From contig NZ_JAVWNC010000027.1 in assembly GCF_036637135.1 (NCBI RefSeq), forward strand, positions 1-29,555: a stretch of 29,555 nucleotides of DNA. Direction: 5' to 3'. The DNA comes from Anaerorhabdus sp036637135 (GTDB lineage Bacteria > Bacillota_I > Bacilli_A > Erysipelotrichales > Erysipelotrichaceae). The position numbers were made by a program, and so were the translations under genes. Position 1 is the first letter of the stretch. Each line of letters starts with the position of its first letter. The notes below the pieces were generated by a model. That model saw only the letters and a list, made by a program, of their open reading frames with translations. It made no database searches and was not told where the DNA came from. Below are positions 8,072 to 16,106 of this stretch, one piece after another.

Positions 8072-9149
8072 GAAGAATAATCAATTAGCGAATCAAATTC
8101 TATTACAATATATTGTTACCTTAATTATCTTTATTGTAGGTATACCATTATTAATTGTTCTTGCAATAATGATTGCATCAAATCAAACATGGTATGCAAA
8201 TGATCCATTATACAAATTACTCCGATCAATGATGGATTATTTTTTCATTATTATTGGATTTATTTATGTATCTGGAATTCTTGGAATTACAATCTATTTT
8301 ATGAGAAAACCAATTGAATATATGGATGAGGTTGTGGAAGCAGCAAGGACTTTAGCAAATCCAAAAGATGAAGTGATTTATTTATCAAAAGCACTAGGGA
8401 GCATTGAAGTTGAACTTAATTTGGCAAGAGAACAGGGTATAAGGAATGCAATGGTTGCAAGAGAATCTGAACAAAGGAAAAATGATCTTGTTATCTATTT
8501 AGCACATGACTTAAAAACTCCACTAACTAGTGTTTTAGGATATCTATCCTTACTAAAGGAAGAACCAGATCTTACACCAGAGACTAGAGCGAAATATACA
8601 AATATAGCATTTGAAAAAGCTGAGCGATTAGAATACTTGGTAAATGAATTTTTTGATATTACGCGATTTAATCTAACAACACAAATCTTACAAACAGAAA
8701 AAGTAAATTTGAGTTTTATGCTAGAACAAATCTGCTTTGAATTCTCGCCAATTTTAAAAGAAAAGAATTTAACATTTGATTTACATATTGATCCAAATGT
8801 TGAATACATTTGTGATTCGAATAAGTTAGAGCGTGTATTTGATAATTTAATTAGAAATGCGATTAATTATAGTTATGATGATACTCAAATAACTCTCTCA
8901 CTGAATGAAACCAATGAAAGCGTGGAAGTTAAAGTATTGAATCAAGGAAAAACAATTCCCAAAGAAATTAGTAATCGTATTTTTGAACAGTTCTTTCGTC
9001 TTGATACATCACGTCAATCAACAACTGGTGGAACAGGATTAGGATTAGCTATAGCAAAAGAAATCATTGAATTACATAAGGGAGAAATCCAAGTGAAAAG
9101 TGAGAATGAAGAAATTGAATTCACGATTCAATTGCCAAAGGAGTTGTAA
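8064..9149 (+). CDS. vanS: VanS-type sensor histidine kinase
   Basis: A 361-residue membrane kinase. Two helices (about 14-38 and 58-79) flank only about 20 outside residues (SNQTWYANDPLYKLLRSMM), as in VanS proteins with very small sensor domains. A HAMP-like linker follows, then the H-box LAHDLKTPLTSVLGYL with His148, the N-box NLIRNAINYSYDD, and a VanS-typical G-box reading NQGKTIP where most kinases have DxGxGI. FEQFFRLDTSRQSTTGGTGLGLAIAKEI comes last. The start is a TTG overlapping vanR by 8 bases; the next Met lies inside the first helix, so the TTG is required. The stop codon is embedded in a 10-bp hairpin, and a terminator follows. The ligand is presumably a glycopeptide or a wall-damage signal. 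Confidence 0.94.
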   Translation: MNKKNNQLANQILLQYIVTLIIFIVGIPLLIVLAIMIASNQTWYANDPLYKLLRSMMDYFFIIIGFIYVSGILGITIYFMRKPIEYMDEVVEAARTLANPKDEVIYLSKALGSIEVELNLAREQGIRNAMVARESEQRKNDLVIYLAHDLKTPLTSVLGYLSLLKEEPDLTPETRAKYTNIAFEKAERLEYLVNEFFDITRFNLTTQILQTEKVNLSFMLEQICFEFSPILKEKNLTFDLHIDPNVEYICDSNKLERVFDNLIRNAINYSYDDTQITLSLNETNESVEVKVLNQGKTIPKEISNRIFEQFFRLDTSRQSTTGGTGLGLAIAKEIIELHKGEIQVKSENEEIEFTIQLPKEL

Positions 9150-9200
9150 GTGTTTCGTAAGAAACACTTACGTATTCTGTTAGAAACTATCATATTTAAT
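9147..9200 (+). promoter_or_regulatory. Putative VanR-controlled promoter of the vanW-vanT genes
   Basis: Direct repeats TCGTAAGAAACA (9155-9166) and CTGTTAGAAACT (9177-9188) start 22 bases apart, the same spacing as before vanR. The first sits in a perfect inverted repeat TAAGTGTTTC / GAAACACTTA (9147-9156, 9161-9170) that includes the vanS stop. A TATTTAAT stretch (9193-9200) could supply the -10 box. There is no good -35, as expected of an activator-dependent promoter. Confidence 0.6.
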
Positions 9201-9210
9201 TCAAATACAA

Positions 9211-9260
9211 GAGTCTCAATTTTTGTACGATAAGTATAGAAAGTTGGGACTTTTTATTTT
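9211..9260 (+). terminator. Terminator or leader attenuator between vanS and vanW
   Basis: GAGTCTCAA (9211-9219) pairs with TTGGGACTT (9244-9252, two G-U pairs), followed by TTTTTATTTT (9251-9260). It lies downstream of the putative vanW promoter and ends about 15 bases before the vanW start. It may therefore both end vanRS transcripts and attenuate the resistance genes. The 24-base loop makes it weaker than the other terminators here. Confidence 0.65.
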
Positions 9261-9275
9261 CCTAAGAGGTACGGC

Positions 9276-10097
9276 ATGAGAAAACGATTAACGCAAGTAT
9301 TTCCATTTTTATTACCAATCCGTAAGAAGCAAAAACTATTTTGTTTCTATACAAAAATGAGTTTAGATTCAAATACTTATGTAAAAGAGGTTATGAAAAC
9401 AACGCTACCATTTGTTCAATATGAAACAACATCACAATTAATAAATAAGAACACGGGTTTCGATATTAAGTATCAAGAAAACAAGGTGTTTAATCTTATT
9501 CTCGCTATTGAACCAATAGATGGAATTATGATAAAACCAACGGAAACTTTCTCCTTGTGGAGATTAATTAGATACGCTGATAAGGTTACTCAATATAAAG
9601 AAGGTTTAACAGTTGTGAATGGAGAAACAATTGCATCAGTGGGTGGAGGTTTATGCCAATTAAGTAATTTACTTTTCGATTTATTTCTACATTCACCATT
9701 AACAATTATAGAAAGGCATGGACACCGTATGAAAGAGTTTCCTGAATTATCAAATCATATAGTAAAAGGAATAGATGCAACGATTGCAGAAGGATGGTTA
9801 GATTTAAAAGTTGTAAATGAGACAAATCGAACATATCAAGTGAAATTAAATATTCAAAATAATGAAATAACAGCGACATTATATTGTGATAAAGAACCTG
9901 AATATGATTATGAAATCATCAATGATCATCTACATTATTTCTATAAAGATAAACAATGCATTGAAGAAGTTGATGTTATAAAAGTAATCAAAAGTCGAAC
10001 AAATAATGAAAGTGTGAGAATAGAAAAATGCTATACAAATCGATGTATCATCGCATACGAACTACCAAGTGAAATTAAAGTTGAGGGAGAAAAGTAA
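9276..10097 (+). CDS. vanW: VanW family protein
   Basis: A 273-residue protein of the VanW family, found in vanB and vanG clusters and alone in many Bacillota. The conserved core PTETFSLWRLI, then ETIASVGGGLCQLSN (about residues 114-130), and RHGHRMKEFP is intact. The exact biochemical role of VanW is not established. There is no signal peptide; a basic N-terminus (MRKRLTQVFPFLLPIRKKQK) begins the protein, as in other van-cluster VanW proteins. AAGAGGT gives the ribosome site. The stop codon overlaps the ligase ATG (TAATG), so the two are coupled. This is the first gene behind the second VanR-like promoter. Confidence 0.94.
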   Translation: MRKRLTQVFPFLLPIRKKQKLFCFYTKMSLDSNTYVKEVMKTTLPFVQYETTSQLINKNTGFDIKYQENKVFNLILAIEPIDGIMIKPTETFSLWRLIRYADKVTQYKEGLTVVNGETIASVGGGLCQLSNLLFDLFLHSPLTIIERHGHRMKEFPELSNHIVKGIDATIAEGWLDLKVVNETNRTYQVKLNIQNNEITATLYCDKEPEYDYEIINDHLHYFYKDKQCIEEVDVIKVIKSRTNNESVRIEKCYTNRCIIAYELPSEIKVEGEK

Positions 10098-11146
10098 TGA
10101 AGAATATTGGAATTATATTTGGTGGAAAATCACCAGAATATAGGGTTTCATTAGAATCGGTTACATCAATACTAAATGAAATGAATAAGGAACTATACAA
10201 TCCTATCTTAATTGGTGTCTCGAAAGAGGGTACTTGGTATAAGTTTAATGGCGATATAGCAAAAATTGTAGAAGATACATGGGTCAATCATGATGATTGT
10301 ATACCTTGTTTATTATCACCCAATCCTGCTGATTCAAAGCTACTTGTATTGAAACAAAATAAAATAGAATCGATTGTTCTAGATGCGGTATTTCCGATAA
10401 TGCATGGTGCAAATGGAGAAGATGGAACAATACAAGGGTATATAAAATTATCAGGTATTCCCATTGTGGGTTGTGATATTTTGGCATCAGCGCTATGCAT
10501 GGATAAATATCGTTCTCATCAACTTATTTCTAATGAAGGAATCCAATGTGCAAAAAGTCATGTTTTTAATCAATCCACAATTCATTTGATTTCGGTATAT
10601 TGTGATGAAATTGGATATCCATGTTTCATGAAACCTGTGAATGCAGGATCATCGTTTGGTATCAGTAAGGTAAATAACAAAACAGAATTAAAACAAGCAA
10701 TTGATCTAGCGTTTCAATATGATCATGAAATTATTGTTGAAGAATTTATCAATGGGTTTGAAGTAGGTTGCGCAATTATTGGAGATAAAAACCTTATAGT
10801 AGGTAGAATCGATGAAATTGAATTATCAGAAGGTTTCTTTAACTTTGATGAAAAATATACACTTAAAACATCCTCAATTCATGTGCCTGCACGAATTAGT
10901 ATTGAAAAAGAAGAAGAAATAAAAGAAACAGCAAAAAGAATTTATAAAGCATTAGGATGTTCAGGGTTTGCACGAGTTGATTGTTTTATCAATCAAAAGA
11001 GTGAAATTATGTTTAATGAGGTAAACACAATTCCAGGATTTACTGCTCATAGTCGCTTTCCATCCATGTTAAAAGCGATAGGGTATACATTTCAAGAGAT
11101 AATCACCATGGTTATTGAGGAGGCATTCAACAATGAAGAAAGTTAA
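10097..11146 (+). CDS. vanG: D-alanine--D-serine ligase, VanG/VanC/VanE type
   Basis: A 349-residue ATP-grasp ligase that would make D-Ala-D-Ser for peptidoglycan precursors with low vancomycin affinity. The N-terminus has IFGGKSPEYRVSLES (SPEY instead of the SxEH of ordinary Ddl), a mark of the D-Ser-type ligases. The omega loop reads GFFNFDEKYTLKTSSIHVPARI, with EKY at 252-254. That form belongs to the D-Ala-D-Ser group, whereas VanA/VanB D-Ala-D-Lac ligases carry a different loop. MKPVNAGSSFGIS, GCSGFARVD and FNEVNTIPGFTAHSRFP are the ATP and Mg2+ binding motifs. Subtype (G versus C, E, L, N) is assigned from neighbours as much as sequence. The 3' end overlaps vanXY by 14 bases. Confidence 0.93.
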   Translation: MKNIGIIFGGKSPEYRVSLESVTSILNEMNKELYNPILIGVSKEGTWYKFNGDIAKIVEDTWVNHDDCIPCLLSPNPADSKLLVLKQNKIESIVLDAVFPIMHGANGEDGTIQGYIKLSGIPIVGCDILASALCMDKYRSHQLISNEGIQCAKSHVFNQSTIHLISVYCDEIGYPCFMKPVNAGSSFGISKVNNKTELKQAIDLAFQYDHEIIVEEFINGFEVGCAIIGDKNLIVGRIDEIELSEGFFNFDEKYTLKTSSIHVPARISIEKEEEIKETAKRIYKALGCSGFARVDCFINQKSEIMFNEVNTIPGFTAHSRFPSMLKAIGYTFQEIITMVIEEAFNNEES

Positions 11147-11882
11147 ATATACACGTGATATCATTCATACTGGATATTGTATCCTTGTAAATCAATTTCA
11201 CCCCTATGTTGAAAACAAATGTCTTATGAATTTAGTTCCTCTACAATATGAGCCAACTATTTATTTAAATATGGATGCGAATGATGCGTTAAATCAGATT
11301 ATGGAAAAAATCAATGGATGGGATTCAATTGTTCCAATAAGTGGTTATCGTTCATTTGAGGAACAATCAAAACTTTATAAGCAATCTCTATTAGAAAATG
11401 GTGAAGAGTTTACTTCAAAATTTGTAGCTCTTCCAGGTTGTAGTGAACATCAAACGGGTCTTGCGATTGATTTAGCACTAAAAACAGATGATATTGATTT
11501 CATCTGTCCTGATTTTCCATATGAAGGAGTTTGTCAAAGGTTTAGAGATTTAGCTCCCCTGTATGGATTTATCGAACGATATGGAAAAAAAGTTGAATCA
11601 ATTACACATATCGCGCATGAACCATGGCATTTTAGATATGTTGGTTACCCACATTCTTTGATTATGAAAGAATTAGGTATGTGTTTAGAAGAATATTGTG
11701 AGTATATTCAAACCAGACTTGATGATGAAAATGTATTGGTATATAAGAAAGATGATGAAAGTTGTGAGGTAAGTTATATACCTTGTGTTGATAATGAATT
11801 AGAAGTGATGATGGACGATAAGAGTAAATGGTCTTTATCTGGTGATAATTGCGAAGGACTGATCTATGTACAATTTAGATAG
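11133..11882 (+). CDS. vanXY: VanXY-type D,D-dipeptidase/D,D-carboxypeptidase
   Basis: A 249-residue Zn peptidase of the VanY/VanX (M15) family. It should hydrolyse D-Ala-D-Ala and trim pentapeptide ending in D-Ala, so that D-Ala-D-Ser precursors prevail. Active-site residues are all visible: R73 (SGYRSFEEQ), Zn ligands H106 and D113 (SEHQTGLAIDLAL), catalytic E163 and Zn ligand H166 (AHEPWHFRYVGYP). There is no signal peptide or membrane helix, as expected for cytoplasmic VanXY proteins and unlike membrane VanY. The ATG at 11133 has GAGGAGG at 11117-11123; a longer in-frame start at 11115 is rejected. It overlaps the ligase by 14 bases and vanT by 17 bases. Confidence 0.94.
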   Translation: MKKVKYTRDIIHTGYCILVNQFHPYVENKCLMNLVPLQYEPTIYLNMDANDALNQIMEKINGWDSIVPISGYRSFEEQSKLYKQSLLENGEEFTSKFVALPGCSEHQTGLAIDLALKTDDIDFICPDFPYEGVCQRFRDLAPLYGFIERYGKKVESITHIAHEPWHFRYVGYPHSLIMKELGMCLEEYCEYIQTRLDDENVLVYKKDDESCEVSYIPCVDNELEVMMDDKSKWSLSGDNCEGLIYVQFR

Positions 11883-13977
11883 AGAATACGGTGGATTTGA
11901 TGTATTCAAATTCTTTGCATCTATTTTAGTTATTACAGTACATGTTGGTCCATTGTTACAAATCAATTCTCAGCTTAATTTCCTATTAACGGGTATTTTA
12001 GCACGCATCGCTGTACCATTCTTTATGATGGTAACTGGTTTCTTTGTATTAGCTCCAGCACTAAATAAAGGGAGTACTAGTAAAATAAGAACTTCAATTC
12101 AAAAAGAAATGAAGTTGTATGTCCTAGCGATATTGATTTATTTACCACTTAATATTTATGCAAATCAATTACCAGCACTTAATCCATTGGCGATATTCAA
12201 ATTTTTATTAATGGATGGTACTTTTTATCATTTATGGTATTTTCCATCAATGATCATTGGACTCATTATTACATCTTTGTTATGCAAAAAATTTTCGGCT
12301 AAGATGGTCTTGTATATCAGTTTTATTTTATTTGGAATCGGGTTGTTTGGAGATAGTTATTTTGGTTTTATAATCAATAATGATGTAATAAAAGGTATTT
12401 ATGATATTGGGTTCATCTTTTATGAATATACAAGAAATGGCATATTTTATGCACCGGTATTCTTGATGTTAGGTGCAATTTTGCACTCACGAAAAACAAT
12501 TAATAAACAAAATTATTCTTTACTATTTTTTGTTATTAGTTTATTTCTTATGATATTTGAAGGAATATATTTGGAAATAAATCAAATGACGCGACACAAT
12601 AGTATGTATTTATTTTTAATTCCAACAATGATTTTCTTATTTGATTATTTAAGAAATCTCAAAATGAAGAATCATATTTATTTGCGAAAAATGTCCACAT
12701 GGATTTATATACTTCATCCTTTTATAATTGTGATCATACGCGGAATTGCGAAAGTATTAAATATGTCTTCAATTCTAGTTCATAATAATCTAGTGTTATT
12801 TATTTTATGTACTGTTTGTTCTATATTGGTATCGTATGTGATTGTTAAGTGCTCATCTAACGATAATCAAAGAAATAAGAAAACACGTTCATGGATAGAA
12901 ATTAGTGAATCTGCATTAAATCATAATATCAACGTATTAAAGCAAAAACTACCAAGCGGATGTAAACTTATGCCAGTATTAAAGGCAGATGGTTATGGGC
13001 ATGGAGCAATACAAATTGCTAAAATATTAAGTAAACAAAAAATCAAGATGTTTTGCGTCGCTACAATTGATGAGGGAATTGAACTTAGAAGAGCATTTAT
13101 ACAAGGAGACATTCTGATACTAGGGTATACACCTTTAGAAAGAATCAATGAAATAAAGAAATATAGACTAACTCAAACGCTTGTAGACTATCAATATGCA
13201 TATTCGATAAATCAAATGAATAAAAACATCAAGGTTCATATTGCAATAGACACAGGTATGCATCGTTTAGGAATTCCTTCAAATGAAATCAATCGAATTA
13301 TAGAAGTCTTGAAGATGAAAAAAATTGGTATTAAAGGTATTTTTACTCATTTGTGTTGTGCAGATGGTTTAGATGAACAAAGTAAAGAATTTACGTGTTT
13401 ACAAATTGATCGATTTAAGGAGTGTGTAAATAAGATAGGTAAAACTTTAGGTAAAGTTCCGAATCAACACATCCAATCAAGTTATGGATTGATTAACTAT
13501 AGTTTAGATCAAGTTGATTATGCCCGGATAGGTATTGCATTATATGGAGCAATTGAATGTCAACAAATGAAACTAAAACCTGTCCTGTTTTTAAAATCGC
13601 GTATTACAACCATTAAACGGCTCCAACAAGGTGAAGGTGCAGGTTATGGGCAAATGTTTAAAGCTAATCATTCAATGAAAATTGCGATTGTAGCAATTGG
13701 TTATGCAGATGGATTATCAAGACTGTTGTCATGTGAAAAAGGGAATGTAATCATTCACGATCAAGTAGTTCCAATCATTGGGAGAATCTGCATGGATCAA
13801 TGTATGATTGATATAACAAACGTTAATGATGTTCAGGTAGATGATGAAGTTATCTTGATTGGTTCATCTGAATCATGTCAAATTACAGTGACAGATGTTG
13901 CGAATGAGTCCAATACAATACCCAATGAAACGTTAGTTCAATTAAAAAGTAGATTACCTCGTATATTAGTTAATTAA
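11866..13977 (+). CDS. vanT: VanT-type membrane serine (alanine) racemase
   Basis: A 703-residue two-domain fusion matching VanT length. Residues about 10-330 form an acyltransferase-3-like membrane domain with about ten helices (GGFDVFKFFASILVITVHVG, then RIAVPFFMMVTGFF), thought to take up L-Ser. Residues about 340-703 are an alanine-racemase-fold PLP domain with K373 (LMPVLKADGYGHGA), Y594 (GAGYGQMF) and IGRICMDQCMIDI. It supplies D-Ser to the ligase. At the position of Tyr354 of Geobacillus alanine racemase (SYRVPR) this protein has Ser695 (KSRLPR); that site is linked to serine activity in VanT. AAGGA precedes the ATG, which overlaps vanXY. It is the last gene of the cluster. Confidence 0.93.
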   Translation: MYNLDREYGGFDVFKFFASILVITVHVGPLLQINSQLNFLLTGILARIAVPFFMMVTGFFVLAPALNKGSTSKIRTSIQKEMKLYVLAILIYLPLNIYANQLPALNPLAIFKFLLMDGTFYHLWYFPSMIIGLIITSLLCKKFSAKMVLYISFILFGIGLFGDSYFGFIINNDVIKGIYDIGFIFYEYTRNGIFYAPVFLMLGAILHSRKTINKQNYSLLFFVISLFLMIFEGIYLEINQMTRHNSMYLFLIPTMIFLFDYLRNLKMKNHIYLRKMSTWIYILHPFIIVIIRGIAKVLNMSSILVHNNLVLFILCTVCSILVSYVIVKCSSNDNQRNKKTRSWIEISESALNHNINVLKQKLPSGCKLMPVLKADGYGHGAIQIAKILSKQKIKMFCVATIDEGIELRRAFIQGDILILGYTPLERINEIKKYRLTQTLVDYQYAYSINQMNKNIKVHIAIDTGMHRLGIPSNEINRIIEVLKMKKIGIKGIFTHLCCADGLDEQSKEFTCLQIDRFKECVNKIGKTLGKVPNQHIQSSYGLINYSLDQVDYARIGIALYGAIECQQMKLKPVLFLKSRITTIKRLQQGEGAGYGQMFKANHSMKIAIVAIGYADGLSRLLSCEKGNVIIHDQVVPIIGRICMDQCMIDITNVNDVQVDDEVILIGSSESCQITVTDVANESNTIPNETLVQLKSRLPRILVN

Positions 13978-14017
13978 GATGCAAAAGATTATGGTAAAAT
14001 AAACTTGAGGTATTCCA

Positions 14018-15115
14018 ATGAAAGCTTTATATATCCATGTACCATTTTGCGATACAATTTGTGCATATTGCGATTTTTGCAGAGTTAAAAGCAGTCAACC
14101 TATTATAGAAAAATGGTTGGATGCTTTTCAAGTAGAAGTAGAAGATCGTTTAATTGAAAATGAATATGACACAATATATATTGGTGGGGGAACTCCAACT
14201 TGTTTAAATGAGGTTCAACTGGAACGTTTACTTAAATGTATTCAACCCTATACCAAGAATGTTGAAGAATATACAATAGAAATTAATCCGGAAACACTAA
14301 CGCTTAAAAAATGTTCTATTTTAAAAAAGTATGGCATAAATCGAGCAAGTATTGGTGTGCAAACTGTAAATGAGGATTTATTAAAATTAATCAATCGTAA
14401 ACATACAAAAGAAGAAGTTATACAATGTATTAAATGGTTGAAGAAAAAGGGAATTACGAACATTTCTTGTGATTGTATGTATTCTTTGCCAACGCAAACA
14501 ATAAGTGATGTGGAAGATACACTAGCATTCATTAGTTCTCTAGATATTCCTCATGTTTCTATTTATAGTTTAACCATTGAAGAGAATAGTCAATTTAAAA
14601 AAGATGGTTACTCATCTCTGGATGAAGATATGGAAGCAGATATGTATGAGTTCATTATCAAGTATTTAGAAAGTCATTGGTTTATTCAATATGAAATCAG
14701 TAATTTTGCTAAGCCAGGATATGAATCTGCACATAATATGCATTATTGGAAATATGATGATTTTGTTGGTTTATCAATAGGTGCTAGTGGTAAAGAAGAA
14801 AACTGTCGTTATGATTGTACAACTAATTTTATGGAATATTTCCGACATAATTATTTCAAAGAAATAATCCCGTTATCTCAAGGAGATCAAATGTTCGAAT
14901 TCATTATGATGGGATTACGATTAAAAAATGGATTTGATATGAATGATTTCAAAAAGAGATTTCAATATGAATTTAGTGAAGTATATAAAAAAGAACTACA
15001 AGAAGCAATGGATAGAAATCTGCTTGTAGTTCAACAAAATAAAGTTAAATGCAGTGAACAAGGTTATAAAATTTGTAACACTGTGATCGAAATGTTTATG
15101 AAGGACAACAATTAA
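14018..15115 (+). CDS. hemW: Radical SAM heme chaperone HemW
   Basis: A 365-residue radical SAM protein. The cluster motif CX3CX2C is C11, C15 and C18 in YIHVPFCDTICAYCDFC, typical of HemW (formerly called HemN-like). YIGGGTPTCL, EINPETLT and the GVQTVNEDLLKLINRKHT block match HemW, as does the length; true oxygen-independent coproporphyrinogen oxidases are about 90 residues longer. HemW proteins bind heme and pass it to apo-proteins. The catalase encoded at 19 kb is a possible heme client. The gene starts 41 bases after vanT with a TGAGGT ribosome site and no clear terminator between, so read-through from the van cluster is possible. Its stop lies inside its terminator. Confidence 0.93.
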   Translation: MKALYIHVPFCDTICAYCDFCRVKSSQPIIEKWLDAFQVEVEDRLIENEYDTIYIGGGTPTCLNEVQLERLLKCIQPYTKNVEEYTIEINPETLTLKKCSILKKYGINRASIGVQTVNEDLLKLINRKHTKEEVIQCIKWLKKKGITNISCDCMYSLPTQTISDVEDTLAFISSLDIPHVSIYSLTIEENSQFKKDGYSSLDEDMEADMYEFIIKYLESHWFIQYEISNFAKPGYESAHNMHYWKYDDFVGLSIGASGKEENCRYDCTTNFMEYFRHNYFKEIIPLSQGDQMFEFIMMGLRLKNGFDMNDFKKRFQYEFSEVYKKELQEAMDRNLLVVQQNKVKCSEQGYKICNTVIEMFMKDNN

Positions 15116-15131
15116 GTTGTCTTTTATTTTT
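15104..15131 (+). terminator. Terminator of hemW
   Basis: GACAAC (15104-15109) and GTTGTC (15116-15121), then TTTTATTTTT. The stem contains the hemW stop codon and the tail overlaps the 3' end of the convergent gene. Confidence 0.8.
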
Positions 15132-15978
15132 GATATTGCTTAATAATTGCTTGTGTACCTAAGTCTTCATCACCTTGAATCATCATATCTTGATATAAAT
15201 CACGTACAATTTTAAGGATTGGTAATTCTAATTTTTCATCTTCTGCACCTTGAATCGCAATATTCATGTCTTTCACAAAGTGTTTAATGAAGAATCCAGG
15301 AGCATAATCTTCAACAATCATCTTAGGACCATTATTACTCATTTGCCAACTGCCTGCAGCACCTGCGCTAATTGCACTGAGCATAGTTTGAGGATCTAAT
15401 CCCATTTTATTTGCGTAGGCAATCGCTTCAGCAACGCCTGAAACAGCTCCAGCAATAGCGATTTGATTTGCCATCTTTGTATGTTGACCACATCCAGCAT
15501 GACCACAATAGATTATATTTTTACCCATACTGTTAAAGATAGGTAGACACTCATCAAATATTTGCTTATTACCACCTACCATAATTGATAAAGTACCATT
15601 TTTAGCACCGATATCTCCACCAGAGACAGGGGCATCAAGAACATGGATATCTTTCTTTTTACCTTCTTCTTCAAGTTTTTCAGCAAGCTTAGGACTAGAA
15701 GTTGTCATATCAATTAATGTTGCGCCAGATTTTGCAAATTGAAATACTTTGGTTGATACTTCTTCAACATCACTTGGTAAACCAACGATCATAATAATAA
15801 TGTCAGATTCCTTTACACAAGTTTCGATTGTTTCACAAAAGATAGCCCCCTCATTTTCAAGTTCTTTTGCTTTAGCAGCTGTACGATTATAGACTGCAAC
15901 TTCATAATTATTCTTTAGTAGATTACGTACCATGGAAGCACCCATAACACCTGTACCAATAAATCCTATTTTTTTCAT
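15124..15978 (-). CDS. NAD(P)-dependent beta-hydroxyacid dehydrogenase (GarR/HIBADH family)
   Basis: A 284-residue dehydrogenase of the 3-hydroxyisobutyrate dehydrogenase / tartronate-semialdehyde reductase family. The Rossmann motif GFIGTGVMGASM is at residues 5-16. The substrate-binding signature DAPVSGGDIGAKNGTLSIMVGG and the catalytic-lysine region GCGQHTKMANQ are intact. The C-terminal all-helical domain is complete and the length typical. Substrate cannot be fixed: tartronate semialdehyde, 3-hydroxyisobutyrate, succinic semialdehyde and others are used by relatives. A minus-strand GAGGTGA ribosome site and a TATAAT (complement of 15997-16002) precede the start. It is a single-gene unit, convergent with hemW and divergent from the ABC-F gene. 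Confidence 0.9.
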   Translation of the reverse strand: MKKIGFIGTGVMGASMVRNLLKNNYEVAVYNRTAAKAKELENEGAIFCETIETCVKESDIIIMIVGLPSDVEEVSTKVFQFAKSGATLIDMTTSSPKLAEKLEEEGKKKDIHVLDAPVSGGDIGAKNGTLSIMVGGNKQIFDECLPIFNSMGKNIIYCGHAGCGQHTKMANQIAIAGAVSGVAEAIAYANKMGLDPQTMLSAISAGAAGSWQMSNNGPKMIVEDYAPGFFIKHFVKDMNIAIQGAEDEKLELPILKIVRDLYQDMMIQGDEDLGTQAIIKQYQK

Positions 15979-16071
15979 AATTTCACCTCAACTACTATTA
16001 TACATATCTTTTCGATTGATGATGAACAAATATTTACCGGTTATTCTAATTAATAATCATTAAATGATAAC

Positions 16072-16100
16072 TTGAATTAGTAGTAAATAACAGGTATAAT
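16072..16100 (+). promoter_or_regulatory. Promoter of the ABC-F gene
   Basis: TTGAAT (16072-16077), a 17-base spacer and TATAAT (16095-16100). Transcription would start near 16107, leaving a leader of about 87 bases. Confidence 0.75.
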
Positions 16101-16106
16101 CAACTC

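Noticed and set aside
10284..10500. Two overlapping minus-strand frames inside the ligase gene
   Set aside because: They overlap each other and the ligase, and show no domain or translation signal.
5450..14017. Integrative element carrying the van cluster
   Set aside because: No integrase, recombinase, relaxase, tRNA target or flanking repeat can be seen between lepA and hemW. Insertion remains an inference from gene order only.
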